Made by a program: the position numbers and the translations under genes
Source of the DNA: Litoditis marina
Lineage: Eukaryota > Nematoda > Chromadorea > Rhabditida > Rhabditidae
Direction: 5' to 3'
Assembly (NCBI GenBank): GCA_964036275.1
Contig: CAXIWQ010000196.1
Coordinates: 47,777 to 111,776 of the forward strand
DNA: 64,000 nt
In this document: piece after piece, positions 1 to 10,062 of the stretch
Position numbering within the stretch: position 1 is the stretch's first letter
Layout of the letters: the number at the start of each line of letters is the position of its first letter
The notes under the pieces: generated by a model
Databases searched by the model: none
What the model was told of the DNA's origin: nothing
The model's input: only the letters and a program-made list of their open reading frames with translations

Positions 1-518
1 CTGTGGTGCACAACCACAAAGTACGAATTAACGCGGTTATCGACTCTTTGGCTTGCACTTACAGAAAACAGTTCATACGGCTATCAAGTCTGTTGCTCCC
101 AGCTACAAAAACCTAATACGACAATCTATTCTGTGGTGCACAACCACAAAGTACGAATTAACGCTGTTATCGACTCTTTGGCTTGCAGTTACAGAGAACA
201 GTTCATACGGCTATCAAATCTGTTGCTCCCAGCTACAAAAACTTAATACAACTATCTTTCCTGTGGTGCACAACCAGAAAGTACGAATTAACGCGGTTAT
301 TGACTCTGTGGCTTGCAGCTACAAAAAAAGCTTATACGGCTATCAAGTGTGTTGCTCACAGCTACAAGAACCTAAAACGACTATATATTCTGTGGCGCAC
401 AGCCACAAAAGACAAATTAACGCGGTTATTGACTCTTTGCCTTGCAGCTACAGAGAACAGCTCATACGGCTATCAAATCTGTTGCTCCCAGCTACAAAAA
501 CCTAATACGACAATCTAT

Positions 519-650
519 TCTGTGGCGCACAGCCACAAAATACGAATTAACGCGGTTATTGACTCTTTGCCTTGCAGCTACAGAAAAAAAAGTTTATACG
601 GCTATCAAGTCTGTTGCTCCCAGCTACAAAAACCTAATACGACTATCTAT
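519..650 (+). repeat. Representative satellite monomer, made of three related subunits
   Basis: This monomer divides into three subunits starting with TCT at 519, 564 and 610 (45, 46 and 41 bp here). All three share TCT, then a core CAGCYACARAAA about 12 bp in, then a tail resembling TWATACGGCTATC. By eye, pairs of subunits agree at about 17-18 of the first 24 positions. The first subunit contains the dyad TGTGGC-GCACA-GCCACA. Its tail holds a second dyad, TAAC-GCG-GTTA, centred about 24 bp further on. The same layout holds in every monomer I examined. Confidence 0.8.
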
Positions 651-821
651 TCTGTGGCGCACAGCCACGAAATACGAATTAACGCGGTTATCGACTCTTT
701 GGCTTGCAGCTACAGAAAAAGTTTACACGGCTATCAAGTCTGTTTCTCCCAGTTACAAAAGCCTTATACGACAATCTATTCTGTGGCGCACAGCCACAAA
801 ATACGAATTAACGCGGTTATT

Positions 822-2889
822 GACTCTTTGCCTTGCAGCTACAGAAAAAAAGCTTATACGGCTACCAAGTGTGTTGCTCACAGCTAGAAGAACCTAATAC
901 GACTATATATTCTGTGGCGCACAGCCACGAAATACGAATTAACGCGGTTATCTTTGGCTTGCAGCTACAGAAAAAAGTTTACACGGCTATCAAGTCTGTT
1001 GCTCCCAGTTACAAAAACCTTATACGACAATCTATTCTGTGGCGCACAGCCACAAAATACGAATTAACGCGGTTATTGACTCTTTGCCTTGCAGTTACAG
1101 AGAACAGTTCATACGGCTATCAAGTCTGTTGCTCCCAGCTACAAAAACCTTATACGACAATCTATTCTGTGGTGCACAACCACAAAGTACGAATTAACGC
1201 TGTTACCGACTATTTGGCTTGCAGTTACAGAGAACAGTTCATACGGCTATCAAGTCTGTTGCTCCCAGCTACAAAAACCTTATACGACAATCTATTCTGT
1301 GGTGCACAACCACAAAGTATGAATTAACGCTGTTACCGACTATTTGGCTTGCAGTTACAGAGAACAGTTCATACGGCTATCAAGTCTGTTGCTCCCAGCT
1401 ACAAAAACCTTATACGACAATCTATTCTGTGGTGCACAACCACAAAATACGAATTAACGCTGTTACCGACTATTTGGCTTGCAGTTACAGAGAACAGTTC
1501 ATACGGCTATCAAGTCTGTTGCTCCCAGCTACAAAAACCTTATACGACAATCTATTCTGTGGTGCACAACCACAAAGTACGAATTAACGCGGTTATCGAC
1601 TCTTTGGCTTGCATTTACAGAAAACAGTTCATACGGCTATCAAGTCTGTTGCTCCCAGCTACAAAAAACCAATACGACAATCTATTCTGTGGTGCACAAC
1701 CACAAAGTACGAATTAACGCTGTTATCGACTCTTTGGCTTGCAGTTACAGAGAACAGTTCATACGGCTATCAAATCTGTTGCTCCCAGCTACAAAAACTT
1801 AATACAACTATCTTTCCTGTGGTGCACAACCAGAAAGTACGAATTAACGCGGTTATTGACTCTGTGGCTTGCAGCTACAAAAAAAAAGCTTATACGGCTA
1901 TCAAGTGTGTTGCTCACAGCTACAAGAACCTAAGACGACTATATATTCTGTGGCGCACAGCCACAAAAGACAAATTAACGCGGTTATTGACTCTTTGCCT
2001 TGCAGCTACAGAGAACAGCTCATACGGCTATCAAATCTGTTGCTCCCAGCTACAAAAACCTAATACAACAATCTATTCTGTGGCGCACAGCCACAAAATA
2101 CGAATTAACGCGGTTATTGACTCTTTGCCTTGCAGCTACAGAAAGAAAGTTTATACGGCTATCAAGTCTGTTGCTCCCAGCTACAAAAACCTAATACGAC
2201 TATCTATTCTGTGGCGCACAGCCACGAAATACGAATTAACGCGGTTATCGACTCTTTGGCTTGCAGCTACAGAAAAAAGTTTACACGGCTATCAAGTCTG
2301 TTGCTCCCAGCTACAAAAACCTTATACGACAATCTATTCTGTGGTGCACAACCACAAAGTACGAATTAACGCTGTTACCGACTATTTGGCTTGCAGTTAC
2401 AGAGAACAGTTCATACGGCTATCAAATCTGTTGCTCCCAGCTACAAAAACTTAATACAACTATCTTTTCTGTGGCGCACAACCACAAAGTACGAATTAAC
2501 GCGGTTATTGACTCTGTGGCTTGCAGCTACAGAAAAAAAGCTTATACGGCTACCAAGTGTGTTGCTCACAGCTAGAAGAACCTAATACGACTATATATTC
2601 TGTGGCGCACAGCCACAAAATACGAATTAACGCGGTTATTGACTCTGTGGCTTGCAGCTACAAAAAAAGCTTATACGGCTATCAAGTCTGTTGCTCCCAG
2701 CTACAAAAACCTAATATTCTGTGGCGCACAGCCACGAAATACGAATTTACGCGGTTATCGACTCTTTGGCTTGCATTTACAGAAAACAGTTCATACGGCT
2801 ATCAAGTCTGCTGCTCCCAGCTACAAAAACCTAATACGACAATCTATTCTGTGGCGCACAGCCACGAAATACGAATTAACGCGGTTATC
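822..2889 (+). repeat. 16-monomer higher-order repeat, copy 1 (2068 bp)
   Basis: Positions 822-2889 recur at 2890-4957 with a fixed offset of 2068 bp, close to 16 x 130 bp less small deletions. All diagnostic variants I compared are shared, including the 5-bp and 10-bp deletions. The upstream flanks differ (T at 821 against C at 2889) and the downstream match ends at 4967. It is a recent tandem duplication. Confidence 0.9.
1167..1556 (+). repeat. Three consecutive near-identical 130-bp monomers
   Basis: Three units starting at 1167, 1297 and 1427 differ only at one or two bases (AAAGTAC, AAAGTAT and AAAATAC). All carry the marker GTTACCGACTATTTGG. This looks like local single-monomer amplification inside the 16-mer; the same triplet recurs 2068 bp downstream. 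Confidence 0.85.
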
Positions 2890-4957
2890 GACTCTTTGCC
2901 TTGCAGCTACAGAAAAAAAGCTTATACGGCTACCAAGTGTGTTGCTCACAGCTAGAAGAACCTAATACGACTATATATTCTGTGGCGCACAGCCACGAAA
3001 TACGAATTAACGCGGTTATCTTTGGCTTGCAGCTACAGAAAAAAGTTTACACGGCTATCAAGTCTGTTGCTCCCAGTTACAAAAACCTTATACGACAATC
3101 TATTCTGTGGCGCACAGCCACAAAATACGAATTAACGCGGTTATTGACTCTTTGCCTTGCAGTTACAGAGAACAGTTCATACGGCTATCAAGTCTGTTGC
3201 TCCCAGCTACAAAAACCTTATACGACAATCTATTCTGTGGTGCACAACCACAAAGTACGAATTAACGCTGTTACCGACTATTTGGCTTGCAGTTACAGAG
3301 AACAGTTCATACGGCTATCAAGTCTGTTGCTCCCAGCTACAAAAACCTTATACGACAATCTATTCTGTGGTGCACAACCACAAAGTATGAATTAACGCTG
3401 TTACCGACTATTTGGCTTGCAGTTACAGAGAACAGTTCATACGGCTATCAAGTCTGTTGCTCCCAGCTACAAAAACCTTATACGACAATCTATTCTGTGG
3501 TGCACAACCACAAAATACGAATTAACGCTGTTACCGACTATTTGGCTTGCAGTTACAGAGAACAGTTCATACGGCTATCAAGTCTGTTGCTCCCAGCTAC
3601 AAAAACCTTATACGACAATCTATTCTGTGGTGCACAACCACAAAGTACGAATTAACGCGGTTATCGACTCTTTGGCTTGCATTTACAGAAAACAGTTCAT
3701 ACGGCTATCAAGTCTGTTGCTCCCAGCTACAAAAAACCAATACGACAATCTATTCTGTGGTGCACAACCACAAAGTACGAATTAACGCTGTTATCGACTC
3801 TTTGGCTTGCAGTTACAGAGAACAGTTCATACGGCTATCAAATCTGTTGCTCCCAGCTACAAAAACTTAATACAACTATCTTTCCTGTGGTGCACAACCA
3901 GAAAGTACGAATTAACGCGGTTATTGACTCTGTGGCTTGCAGCTACAAAAAAAAAGCTTATACGGCTATCAAGTGTGTTGCTCACAGCTACAAGAACCTA
4001 AGACGACTATATATTCTGTGGCGCACAGCCACAAAAGACAAATTAACGCGGTTATTGACTCTTTGCCTTGCAGCTACAGAGAACAGCTCATACGGCTATC
4101 AAATCTGTTGCTCCCAGCTACAAAAACCTAATACAACAATCTATTCTGTGGCGCACAGCCACAAAATACGAATTAACGCGGTTATTGACTCTTTGCCTTG
4201 CAGCTACAGAAAGAAAGTTTATACGGCTATCAAGTCTGTTGCTCCCAGCTACAAAAACCTAATACGACTATCTATTCTGTGGCGCACAGCCACGAAATAC
4301 GAATTAACGCGGTTATCGACTCTTTGGCTTGCAGCTACAGAAAAAAGTTTACACGGCTATCAAGTCTGTTGCTCCCAGCTACAAAAACCTTATACGACAA
4401 TCTATTCTGTGGTGCACAACCACAAAGTACGAATTAACGCTGTTACCGACTATTTGGCTTGCAGTTACAGAGAACAGTTCATACGGCTATCAAATCTGTT
4501 GCTCCCAGCTACAAAAACTTAATACAACTATCTTTTCTGTGGCGCACAACCACAAAGTACGAATTAACGCGGTTATTGACTCTGTGGCTTGCAGCTACAG
4601 AAAAAAAGCTTATACGGCTACCAAGTGTGTTGCTCACAGCTAGAAGAACCTAATACGACTATATATTCTGTGGCGCACAGCCACAAAATACGAATTAACG
4701 CGGTTATTGACTCTGTGGCTTGCAGCTACAAAAAAAGCTTATACGGCTATCAAGTCTGTTGCTCCCAGCTACAAAAACCTAATATTCTGTGGCGCACAGC
4801 CACGAAATACGAATTTACGCGGTTATCGACTCTTTGGCTTGCATTTACAGAAAACAGTTCATACGGCTATCAAGTCTGCTGCTCCCAGCTACAAAAACCT
4901 AATACGACAATCTATTCTGTGGCGCACAGCCACGAAATACGAATTAACGCGGTTATC
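2890..4957 (+). repeat. 16-monomer higher-order repeat, copy 2 (2068 bp)
   Basis: This is the tandem copy of 822-2889 and I found no difference in the stretches I compared. After 4966 the sequence leaves the unit (TTTGGC in place of TTTGCC) and continues with other monomer types. Confidence 0.9.
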
Positions 4958-6476
4958 GACTCTTTGGCTTGCAGCTACAGAAAAAAGTTTACACGGCTAT
5001 CAAGTCTGTTGCTCCCAGCTACAAAAACCTAATACGACAATCTATTCTGTGGTGCACAACCACAAAGTACGAATTAACGCTGTTATCGACTCTTTGGCTT
5101 GCAGTTACAGAGAACAGTTCATACGGCTATCAAATCTGTTGCTCCCAGCTACAAAAACCTTATACGACAATCTATTCTGTGGTGCACAACCACAAAGTAC
5201 GAATTAACGCGGTTATCGACTCTTTGGCTTGCATTTACAGAAAACAGTTCATACGGCTATCAAGTCTGTTGCTCCCAGCTACAAAAACCTAATACGACCA
5301 TCTATTCTGTGGTGCACAACCACAAAGTACGAATTAACGCTGTTATCGACTCTTTGGCTTGCAGTTACAGAGAACAGTTCATACGGCTATCAAATCTGTT
5401 GCTCCCAGCTACAAAAACTTAATACAACTATCTTTCCTGTGGTGCACAACCAGAAAGTACGAATTAACGCGGTTATTGACTATGTGGCTTGCAGCTACAA
5501 AAAAAGCTTATACGGCTATCAAGTGTGTTGCTCACAGCTACAAGAACCTAAGACGACTATATATTCTGTGGCGCACAGCCACAAAAGACAAATTAACGCG
5601 GTTATTGACTCTTTGCCTTGCAGCTACAGAGAACAGTTCATACGGCTATCAAATCTGTTGCTCGCAGCTACAAAAACTTAATACAACTATATTTTCTGTG
5701 GTGCACAACCACAAAGTACGAATTAACGCGGTTATTGACTCATTGGTTAACAGCTACAGAGAACAGTTCATACGGCTATCAAATCTGTTGCTCTCAGCTA
5801 CAAAAACTTAATACGACTATCTTTTCTGTGGTGCACAACCACAAAGTACGAATTAACGCGGTTATTGATTCTGTGGCTTGCAGCTACAGAAAAAAACTTA
5901 TACGGCTACCAAGTGTGTTGCTCACAGCTAGAAGAACCTAATACGACTATATATTCTGTGGCGCACAGCCACAAAAGACGAATTAACGCGGTTATTGACT
6001 CTTTGCCTTGCAGCTACAGAGAACAGTTCATACGGCTATCAAATCTGTTGCTCCCAGCTACAAAAACCAAATACCGCAATCTATTCTGTGGCGCACAGCC
6101 ACAAAATACGAATTAACGCGGTTATTGAGTATTGACTCTTTGCCTTGCAGCTACAGAAAAAAGTTTATACGGCTATCAAGTCTGTTGCTCCCAGCTACAA
6201 AAACCTAATACGACTATCTATTCTGTGGCGCACAGCCACGAAATACGAATTTATGCGGTTATCGACTCTTTGGCTTGCGGTTACAGAGAACAGTTCATAC
6301 GGCTATCAAATCTGTTGCTCCCAGCTACAAAAACTTAATACAACTATCTTTTCTGTGGTGCACAACCACAAAGTACGAATCAACGCGGTTATTGACTCAT
6401 TGGCTTGCAGCTACAGAAAAAAAAAGCTTATACGGCTACCAAGTGTGTTGCTCACAGCTACAAGAACCTAAGACGA

Positions 6477-6484
6477 ATATATTC
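6477..6484 (+). other. Candidate left copy of an 8-bp target-site duplication
   Basis: ATATATTC at 6477-6484 matches ATATATTC at 10506-10513 on the other side of the insert. The empty site reads GACGACT-ATATATTC, so the left flank would have lost CT. Because it is AT-rich and lies at a 5'-truncation point, microhomology rather than a true duplication is equally possible. Confidence 0.4.
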
Positions 6485-7872
6485 CAATACATAAACCAGG
6501 GAAACCATCTCAGAATATCGCATCTTATCGGCCTATTTATCTCTCCTGTGGGGCTTATAAAACATTTGAAAGATTGATTAAATCCATACTCGTCCCGTAT
6601 CTGAACCGCTACGAAACTATTCCTGATTATCAGTTTGGTTTCCGTGAAAACAGCTCAGTCACGCACAATTTGTTGTCTTGCCATGAAATATGGAGCAAAG
6701 CCCTTGCCGCGAAAAAATGTGTCGACGTTGTATATTTCGATTTCAGTAAAGCTTTTGACACTGTTAGCATTCCCAAGCTCATTCATAAACTACAATCGGT
6801 CGGTATCCAAAACCCCCTTTTCAGTTGGTTCATATCATTTTTGACTGATCGAACGTTCTGTGTACGAATTAATGATGTTTGTTCTTCTATGAGATCTGTT
6901 AAATCTGGGGTTCCTCAAGGGTCTGTACTAGGACCTCTTCTTTTTTCTATATTTATTATTGATGTTCATTTGTCTCTTCCTCTCAACCCAGATGTACACA
7001 TCAGAGCGTTTGCAGACGATATAAAATTATTTGTTGTTTTTGAGAAAGATATTGTAAAGTCCAGGGTACATTTCCAAAAAGTTATTGATCATTTCTGTGT
7101 GTGGGTGAAGAGCTGGCAATTAACATTGGCAGTAGACAAATGCAATGTTGTACATCTGGGTAGAAATAACCCTTTTTCTCCATATTTTATCGGTTCTGAT
7201 TTGATAAATGTTGTTTCAGAGTGCAGGAATTTGGGGGTGACCGTTTCTAATACTCTTGTGAACAGGGGAAACATTGAAATTCGTTATAAAAAGGGAATGA
7301 CTCAACTTGCCATTCTTCTGCGCACCATGACTGTAAAAGACGTCAAAATTCTTGTACGTTGCTATCAAACTTATGTTCTACCGATTCTTGAGTTTGGATC
7401 ACAAGTTTGGAGTCCTTTTCTTATTTTGGAATCGAAGAAAATTGAGAAAGTTCAAGAATTTTCCACCAGAGCGGTCTATTACAGGTGTTTTCCCAAAGGT
7501 GACTATCCCATGAGTCTGCCTTCCTATCAGAATAGGTGCAAAGAGTTGGGAATGAAAAGTTTAGCATTCAGAAGAGTTATTCTAGATCTTGTGCTTGCTT
7601 TCAAAATTATCAAAGGCGAGTGTATTCTGAGGTTCACTTCTTTTTATCGCCATCGATTACACAACGGTAGAAGAGGTAGTCACTGTTTCTATGTTGAAAA
7701 TACCAAAGTTAATAGTCGATATTATTCCTTTTCTTTACGGACTTCGAGATGGTTCAATATGCTGTCTTCACATAGTTCAATAATTTTGAAAGCGAAGTCC
7801 TCGAAAGTATTCAAGAAACGTCTACTAGAAACTGATCTATGTAAGGTTTTAAAACTGCCTTGTAAGTTTTAA
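6481..7872 (+). CDS. LINE ORF2 fragment: reverse transcriptase and C-terminal region (5'-truncated)
   Basis: An uninterrupted frame of 463 residues, counted from the insert junction at 6481 to the TAA at 7870-7872. It has no native start: the frame runs in from the satellite (stop at 6469-6471) and the upstream endonuclease is missing. Reverse transcriptase blocks appear in order: KPGK and YRPI (residues 5-8 and 16-19), FGFREN (52-57), FDFSKAFD with catalytic Asp at 87, SGVPQGSVLGPLLF from 142, and FADD (177-180) with the other two catalytic Asp residues. After the thumb comes the LINE-type C-terminal block around LPILEFGSQVWSP (300-312). In intact elements this enzyme copies the element RNA at a nicked genomic target. 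SGVPQGS and FADD with this C-terminal block fit the CR1/L2/jockey group; the exact clade is unresolved. All catalytic residues are present and there is no frameshift, suggesting a fairly young insertion. The fragment itself is probably not expressed. Confidence 0.9.
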   Translation: MPIHKPGKPSQNIASYRPIYLSCGAYKTFERLIKSILVPYLNRYETIPDYQFGFRENSSVTHNLLSCHEIWSKALAAKKCVDVVYFDFSKAFDTVSIPKLIHKLQSVGIQNPLFSWFISFLTDRTFCVRINDVCSSMRSVKSGVPQGSVLGPLLFSIFIIDVHLSLPLNPDVHIRAFADDIKLFVVFEKDIVKSRVHFQKVIDHFCVWVKSWQLTLAVDKCNVVHLGRNNPFSPYFIGSDLINVVSECRNLGVTVSNTLVNRGNIEIRYKKGMTQLAILLRTMTVKDVKILVRCYQTYVLPILEFGSQVWSPFLILESKKIEKVQEFSTRAVYYRCFPKGDYPMSLPSYQNRCKELGMKSLAFRRVILDLVLAFKIIKGECILRFTSFYRHRLHNGRRGSHCFYVENTKVNSRYYSFSLRTSRWFNMLSSHSSIILKAKSSKVFKKRLLETDLCKVLKLPCKF

Positions 7873-8228
7873 TTAGTAATCTGATGTAGCTCATTGTTTA
7901 TTTAGCAACTTGGTAAGTTTGGTAAGTTCCCATCCTGTGGCTGGTGCGGAATGCAATCCATGGTTCATAATCGGTCCCAGTGTGAAAACCAGTGAGAAAG
8001 AAGAATCAACAAGTTGACAAAATCTCCGTACTGCTCACATTCGCGAAGTGGTCATACGTGCATGCATCGATACTCTCTTCTTTTGGTATTATCGATGTAT
8101 TTTTCTTCTAGATTTGTTTAATATATTATGATAGTTAAACGAACGAACATTGACTTTAATTTATTGTTAGTATTACTAGGAGTATGATATTATCCACCAA
8201 TCCGCTGGGAAAAGTAAAGACTAAAATT
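7873..8228 (+). other. Probable LINE 3' untranslated sequence
   Basis: This AT-rich, non-coding stretch directly follows the reverse transcriptase stop codon. It contains a short direct repeat of TTGGTAAG at about 7909-7926. No domain, RNA gene or further repeat is recognisable. Confidence 0.5.
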
Positions 8229-8589
8229 ATATATCAGGTCTGAGGGAAGTTAGGAGGAGGTAGTAACCACGAACATATATTGGCTCTGATAAACTTAGGT
8301 GGAGGTAGAAACTATAAATATATATATCAACTCTGAGAAACTTAGGTGGTGGTAGTAACTACAAATATATATCAACTCTGAGAAACCTAGGTGGTGGTAG
8401 TAACTACAAATATATATCAACTCTGAGAAACTTAGGTGGTGGTAGTAACTACAAACATATATCAACTCTGAGAAACTTAGGTGGTGGTAGTAACTACAAA
8501 TATCTGTCAACTCTGAGAAACTTAGGCGGTGGTAGTAACTACAAACATATATCAGTACTAAGAAAGTTAGGGGAAGGTAGTGTTATTTC
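8229..8589 (+). repeat. 45-bp minisatellite, about 8 copies
   Basis: A 45-bp unit containing CTCTGAGAAACTTAGGTGG and GGTAGTAACTACAAA is repeated about eight times. The inner copies (about 8320-8530) differ by only a few bases, while the first, second and last copies are more diverged. This pattern is typical of unequal exchange. Because 45 is a multiple of three, the minus strand stays open through 8295-8510, which is not evidence for a gene. Confidence 0.92.
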
Positions 8590-8736
8590 AATCATTCCCA
8601 GTGAAGACATCCCTTTTTTAATCAACAAATATATGCTGTCTCGAAATACAGCCCAGCGGTTGTGGTATTGATACGGTAGTTAAGTCAAAGCATTTGTCAG
8701 AACAGTCGCTTTAGTATAGAATGTATACAACATTAT

Positions 8737-8761
8737 CGCGCGCAGCGCGAAGCGCTGTGCG
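8737..8761. other. GC-rich imperfect hairpin
   Basis: CGCAGCGC and GCGCTGTGCG can pair across GAA with a 2-nt bulge. It stands out from the AT-rich surroundings. It could be a terminal structure of an unrecognised nested element, but no terminus or target duplication was found next to it. Confidence 0.4.
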
Positions 8762-8970
8762 AGATTTGTCTTTGGTCCGGCTAATGCGCGCTTTCATTTT
8801 TTTAGTTCACTCTCAAAAAGGTCTAATTGTGCAAATCAAAACTTTTTGTGATTTGCTGATTTTCTATGGCACATTTACAAGCTATATTCAAAATGTGAAC
8901 GAAATTGATTAAGTTTGAGCCGAGTTATGACGTTATGCGCTTCATGCAGACCGCCAACTTCCGCCGTGTA

Positions 8971-8990
8971 TCTGTCTGTCTGTCTGTCTG
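8971..8990 (+). repeat. (TCTG)5 microsatellite
   Basis: Five perfect TCTG units, followed by TG. Confidence 0.95.
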
Positions 8991-9293
8991 TGTTGGTGCG
9001 CACTCCTGGGAAATTTTTATGTGTGAACCGATTTGACTGAAAATTTGGGACACGATAGATATCCCACTCAAACCTTGGGGGCGCAAACTTTTTTTCGAAA
9101 AAAATAATTTTTCATTAAGTTATAGGTCTTTGAAAATGTCTCTGCGTCTCTTCATTTCGTGCACTCTCTCGCCCTCTCTGTCGCGGTAAATCAAATTGCG
9201 TTATAACTCAGCTCAGTCCTAACCAATTCAAGTAAAATTTGGAGTATGATACCACGACATGAACTGACATTGATTCAGATGTAAGTCTTCTAC

Positions 9294-9760
9294 TGATGAC
9301 GTCATCGAGGATTCTGGAGCTCGGATGACGTCATAATCGAAAAGTGCAAAGTTGATGTCACATATATTTTCAAATGATGTTTATATCTTAGGAAGGGTCA
9401 ATTAACGGTGAAACTCAATCTAAGAGTGACGTATTCTGGGATTCTGGAGACCAGATGACGTCATGTTTGAAAAGTGCAAAGTTGACGTCACATATTATTT
9501 CAAATGCTGAAAATATCTCAAAAATGGTATATTAACGATGAAACTTTATCTAAATATGACTTATTCTGGAATTCAGAAGACCAGATGACGTCAACTTTTG
9601 AAAAAATTGACGTGAAATATGTTTTCGAATGCTGAAAGTTTCTTAAAAATGGTCAATTCACGATGAAACTTCATTCAAACATGACGTATTCTGGGAATCT
9701 GAAGGGCAGATAAAGTAAGTTTCCAGAACTGCAATGTTGACGTCATATTTTTTCGAATGA
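9294..9760. repeat. Degenerate ~130-bp tandem repeat with TGACGTCA palindromes
   Basis: GATGACGTCA is repeated at 9324, 9454 and 9584, exactly 130 bp apart, and a decayed fourth unit follows about 125 bp later. Each unit also contains AAAGTGCAAAGTTGACGTCA-like text, an ATTAACGATGAAACT-like block and TGACGTATTCTGGGA-like text. Perfect TGACGTCA octamers lie at 9297, 9326, 9456, 9483, 9586 and 9738. TGACGTCA is the consensus CRE (CREB/ATF) site, but here the copies are explained by the repeat, so binding is only a possibility. Confidence 0.8.
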
Positions 9761-9855
9761 TGGTAATACTTGACAAGTCATTCATTAAGAAAACAATTTT
9801 ATCTGCACCGTACAGATCAAACCACATACCTACGGCATGTGTACAAAAAGAGAAA

Positions 9856-10062
9856 AATTCATGAAAAAGTGGGGGCCCAACGACTGTGAGATTTGTCTTC
9901 TGCTGTGCGCCGCTTAGACAGCTACTCTCAAATGGAGCAGCTACTGCTACAAAAACCGGAAAATACTTATATACTCAAGTATAACTGTTCATTACGAACA
10001 TACAAAAGTCGTAAAATATTTTTTCAAACCTGTAAACTATAATATACAAATCACAGATGTTA
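9856..10062 (+). repeat. Fold-back element, left arm
   Basis: This is the reverse complement of 10181-10385. About the first 165 bp match without a substitution. A T-run is 8 long here against 6 in the other arm, and four mismatches lie close to the spacer. Together with the right arm and a 118-bp spacer it forms a 530-bp snap-back unit resembling a fold-back or MITE-type element. I saw no target-site duplication. Confidence 0.93.

Larger units (their letters stand above)
1..6476 (+). repeat. 130-bp satellite array, left block (about 50 monomers)
   Basis: Head-to-tail monomers recur every 130 bp; for example CTGTGGTGCAC starts at 1, 131 and 261. Monomers differ by substitutions and by the length of an A-run after CTACAG (roughly 5-9 A), which makes single units 129-132 bp. 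Two main starts alternate, CTGTGGTGCACAACCAC and CTGTGGCGCACAGCCAC. Small diagnostic indels mark individual monomers: a 5-bp loss near 951 and 3019, a 10-bp loss near 2715 and 4783, and a 7-bp gain at 6121-6138. The block stops inside a monomer at 6476, where the LINE-bearing insert begins. It contains no protein gene that I can support. A structural or centromeric role is possible but nothing in the sequence proves it. Confidence 0.97.
8590..9293. other. Non-coding segment of the insert
   Basis: About 700 bp without a convincing gene. It holds a GC-rich imperfect hairpin at 8737-8761 and a (TCTG)5 run at 8971-8990. The surrounding text has the look of a non-autonomous repeat element, but I cannot assign a family or place its ends. 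A 63-codon open frame at 8721-8912 has no recognisable features. Confidence 0.5.

Noticed and set aside
519..650. tRNA-derived origin or pol III A/B boxes in the satellite
   Set aside because: No GGTTCGANTCC-like B box or correctly spaced A box is present in the monomer.
7089..7274. 61-codon open frame on the minus strand
   Set aside because: It lies antisense within the reverse transcriptase gene and shows no features of its own.
8295..8510. 71-codon minus-strand frame with a repeated 15-residue motif
   Set aside because: It is the translated 45-bp minisatellite; the frame is open only because 45 is divisible by three.
8700..8770. Helitron terminus suggested by the GC-rich hairpin
   Set aside because: No CTRR end at the expected short distance and no matching 5' TC end or A/T target could be found.
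8721..8912. 63-codon + strand frame
   Set aside because: Short, begins at a GC-rich hairpin, has no domain or signal and no neighbouring gene; likely chance.
9294..9760. Homology between the TGACGTCA repeat and the 130-bp satellite
   Set aside because: Only short words such as ATTAACG and TATTCTG agree; the equal period alone is not enough.
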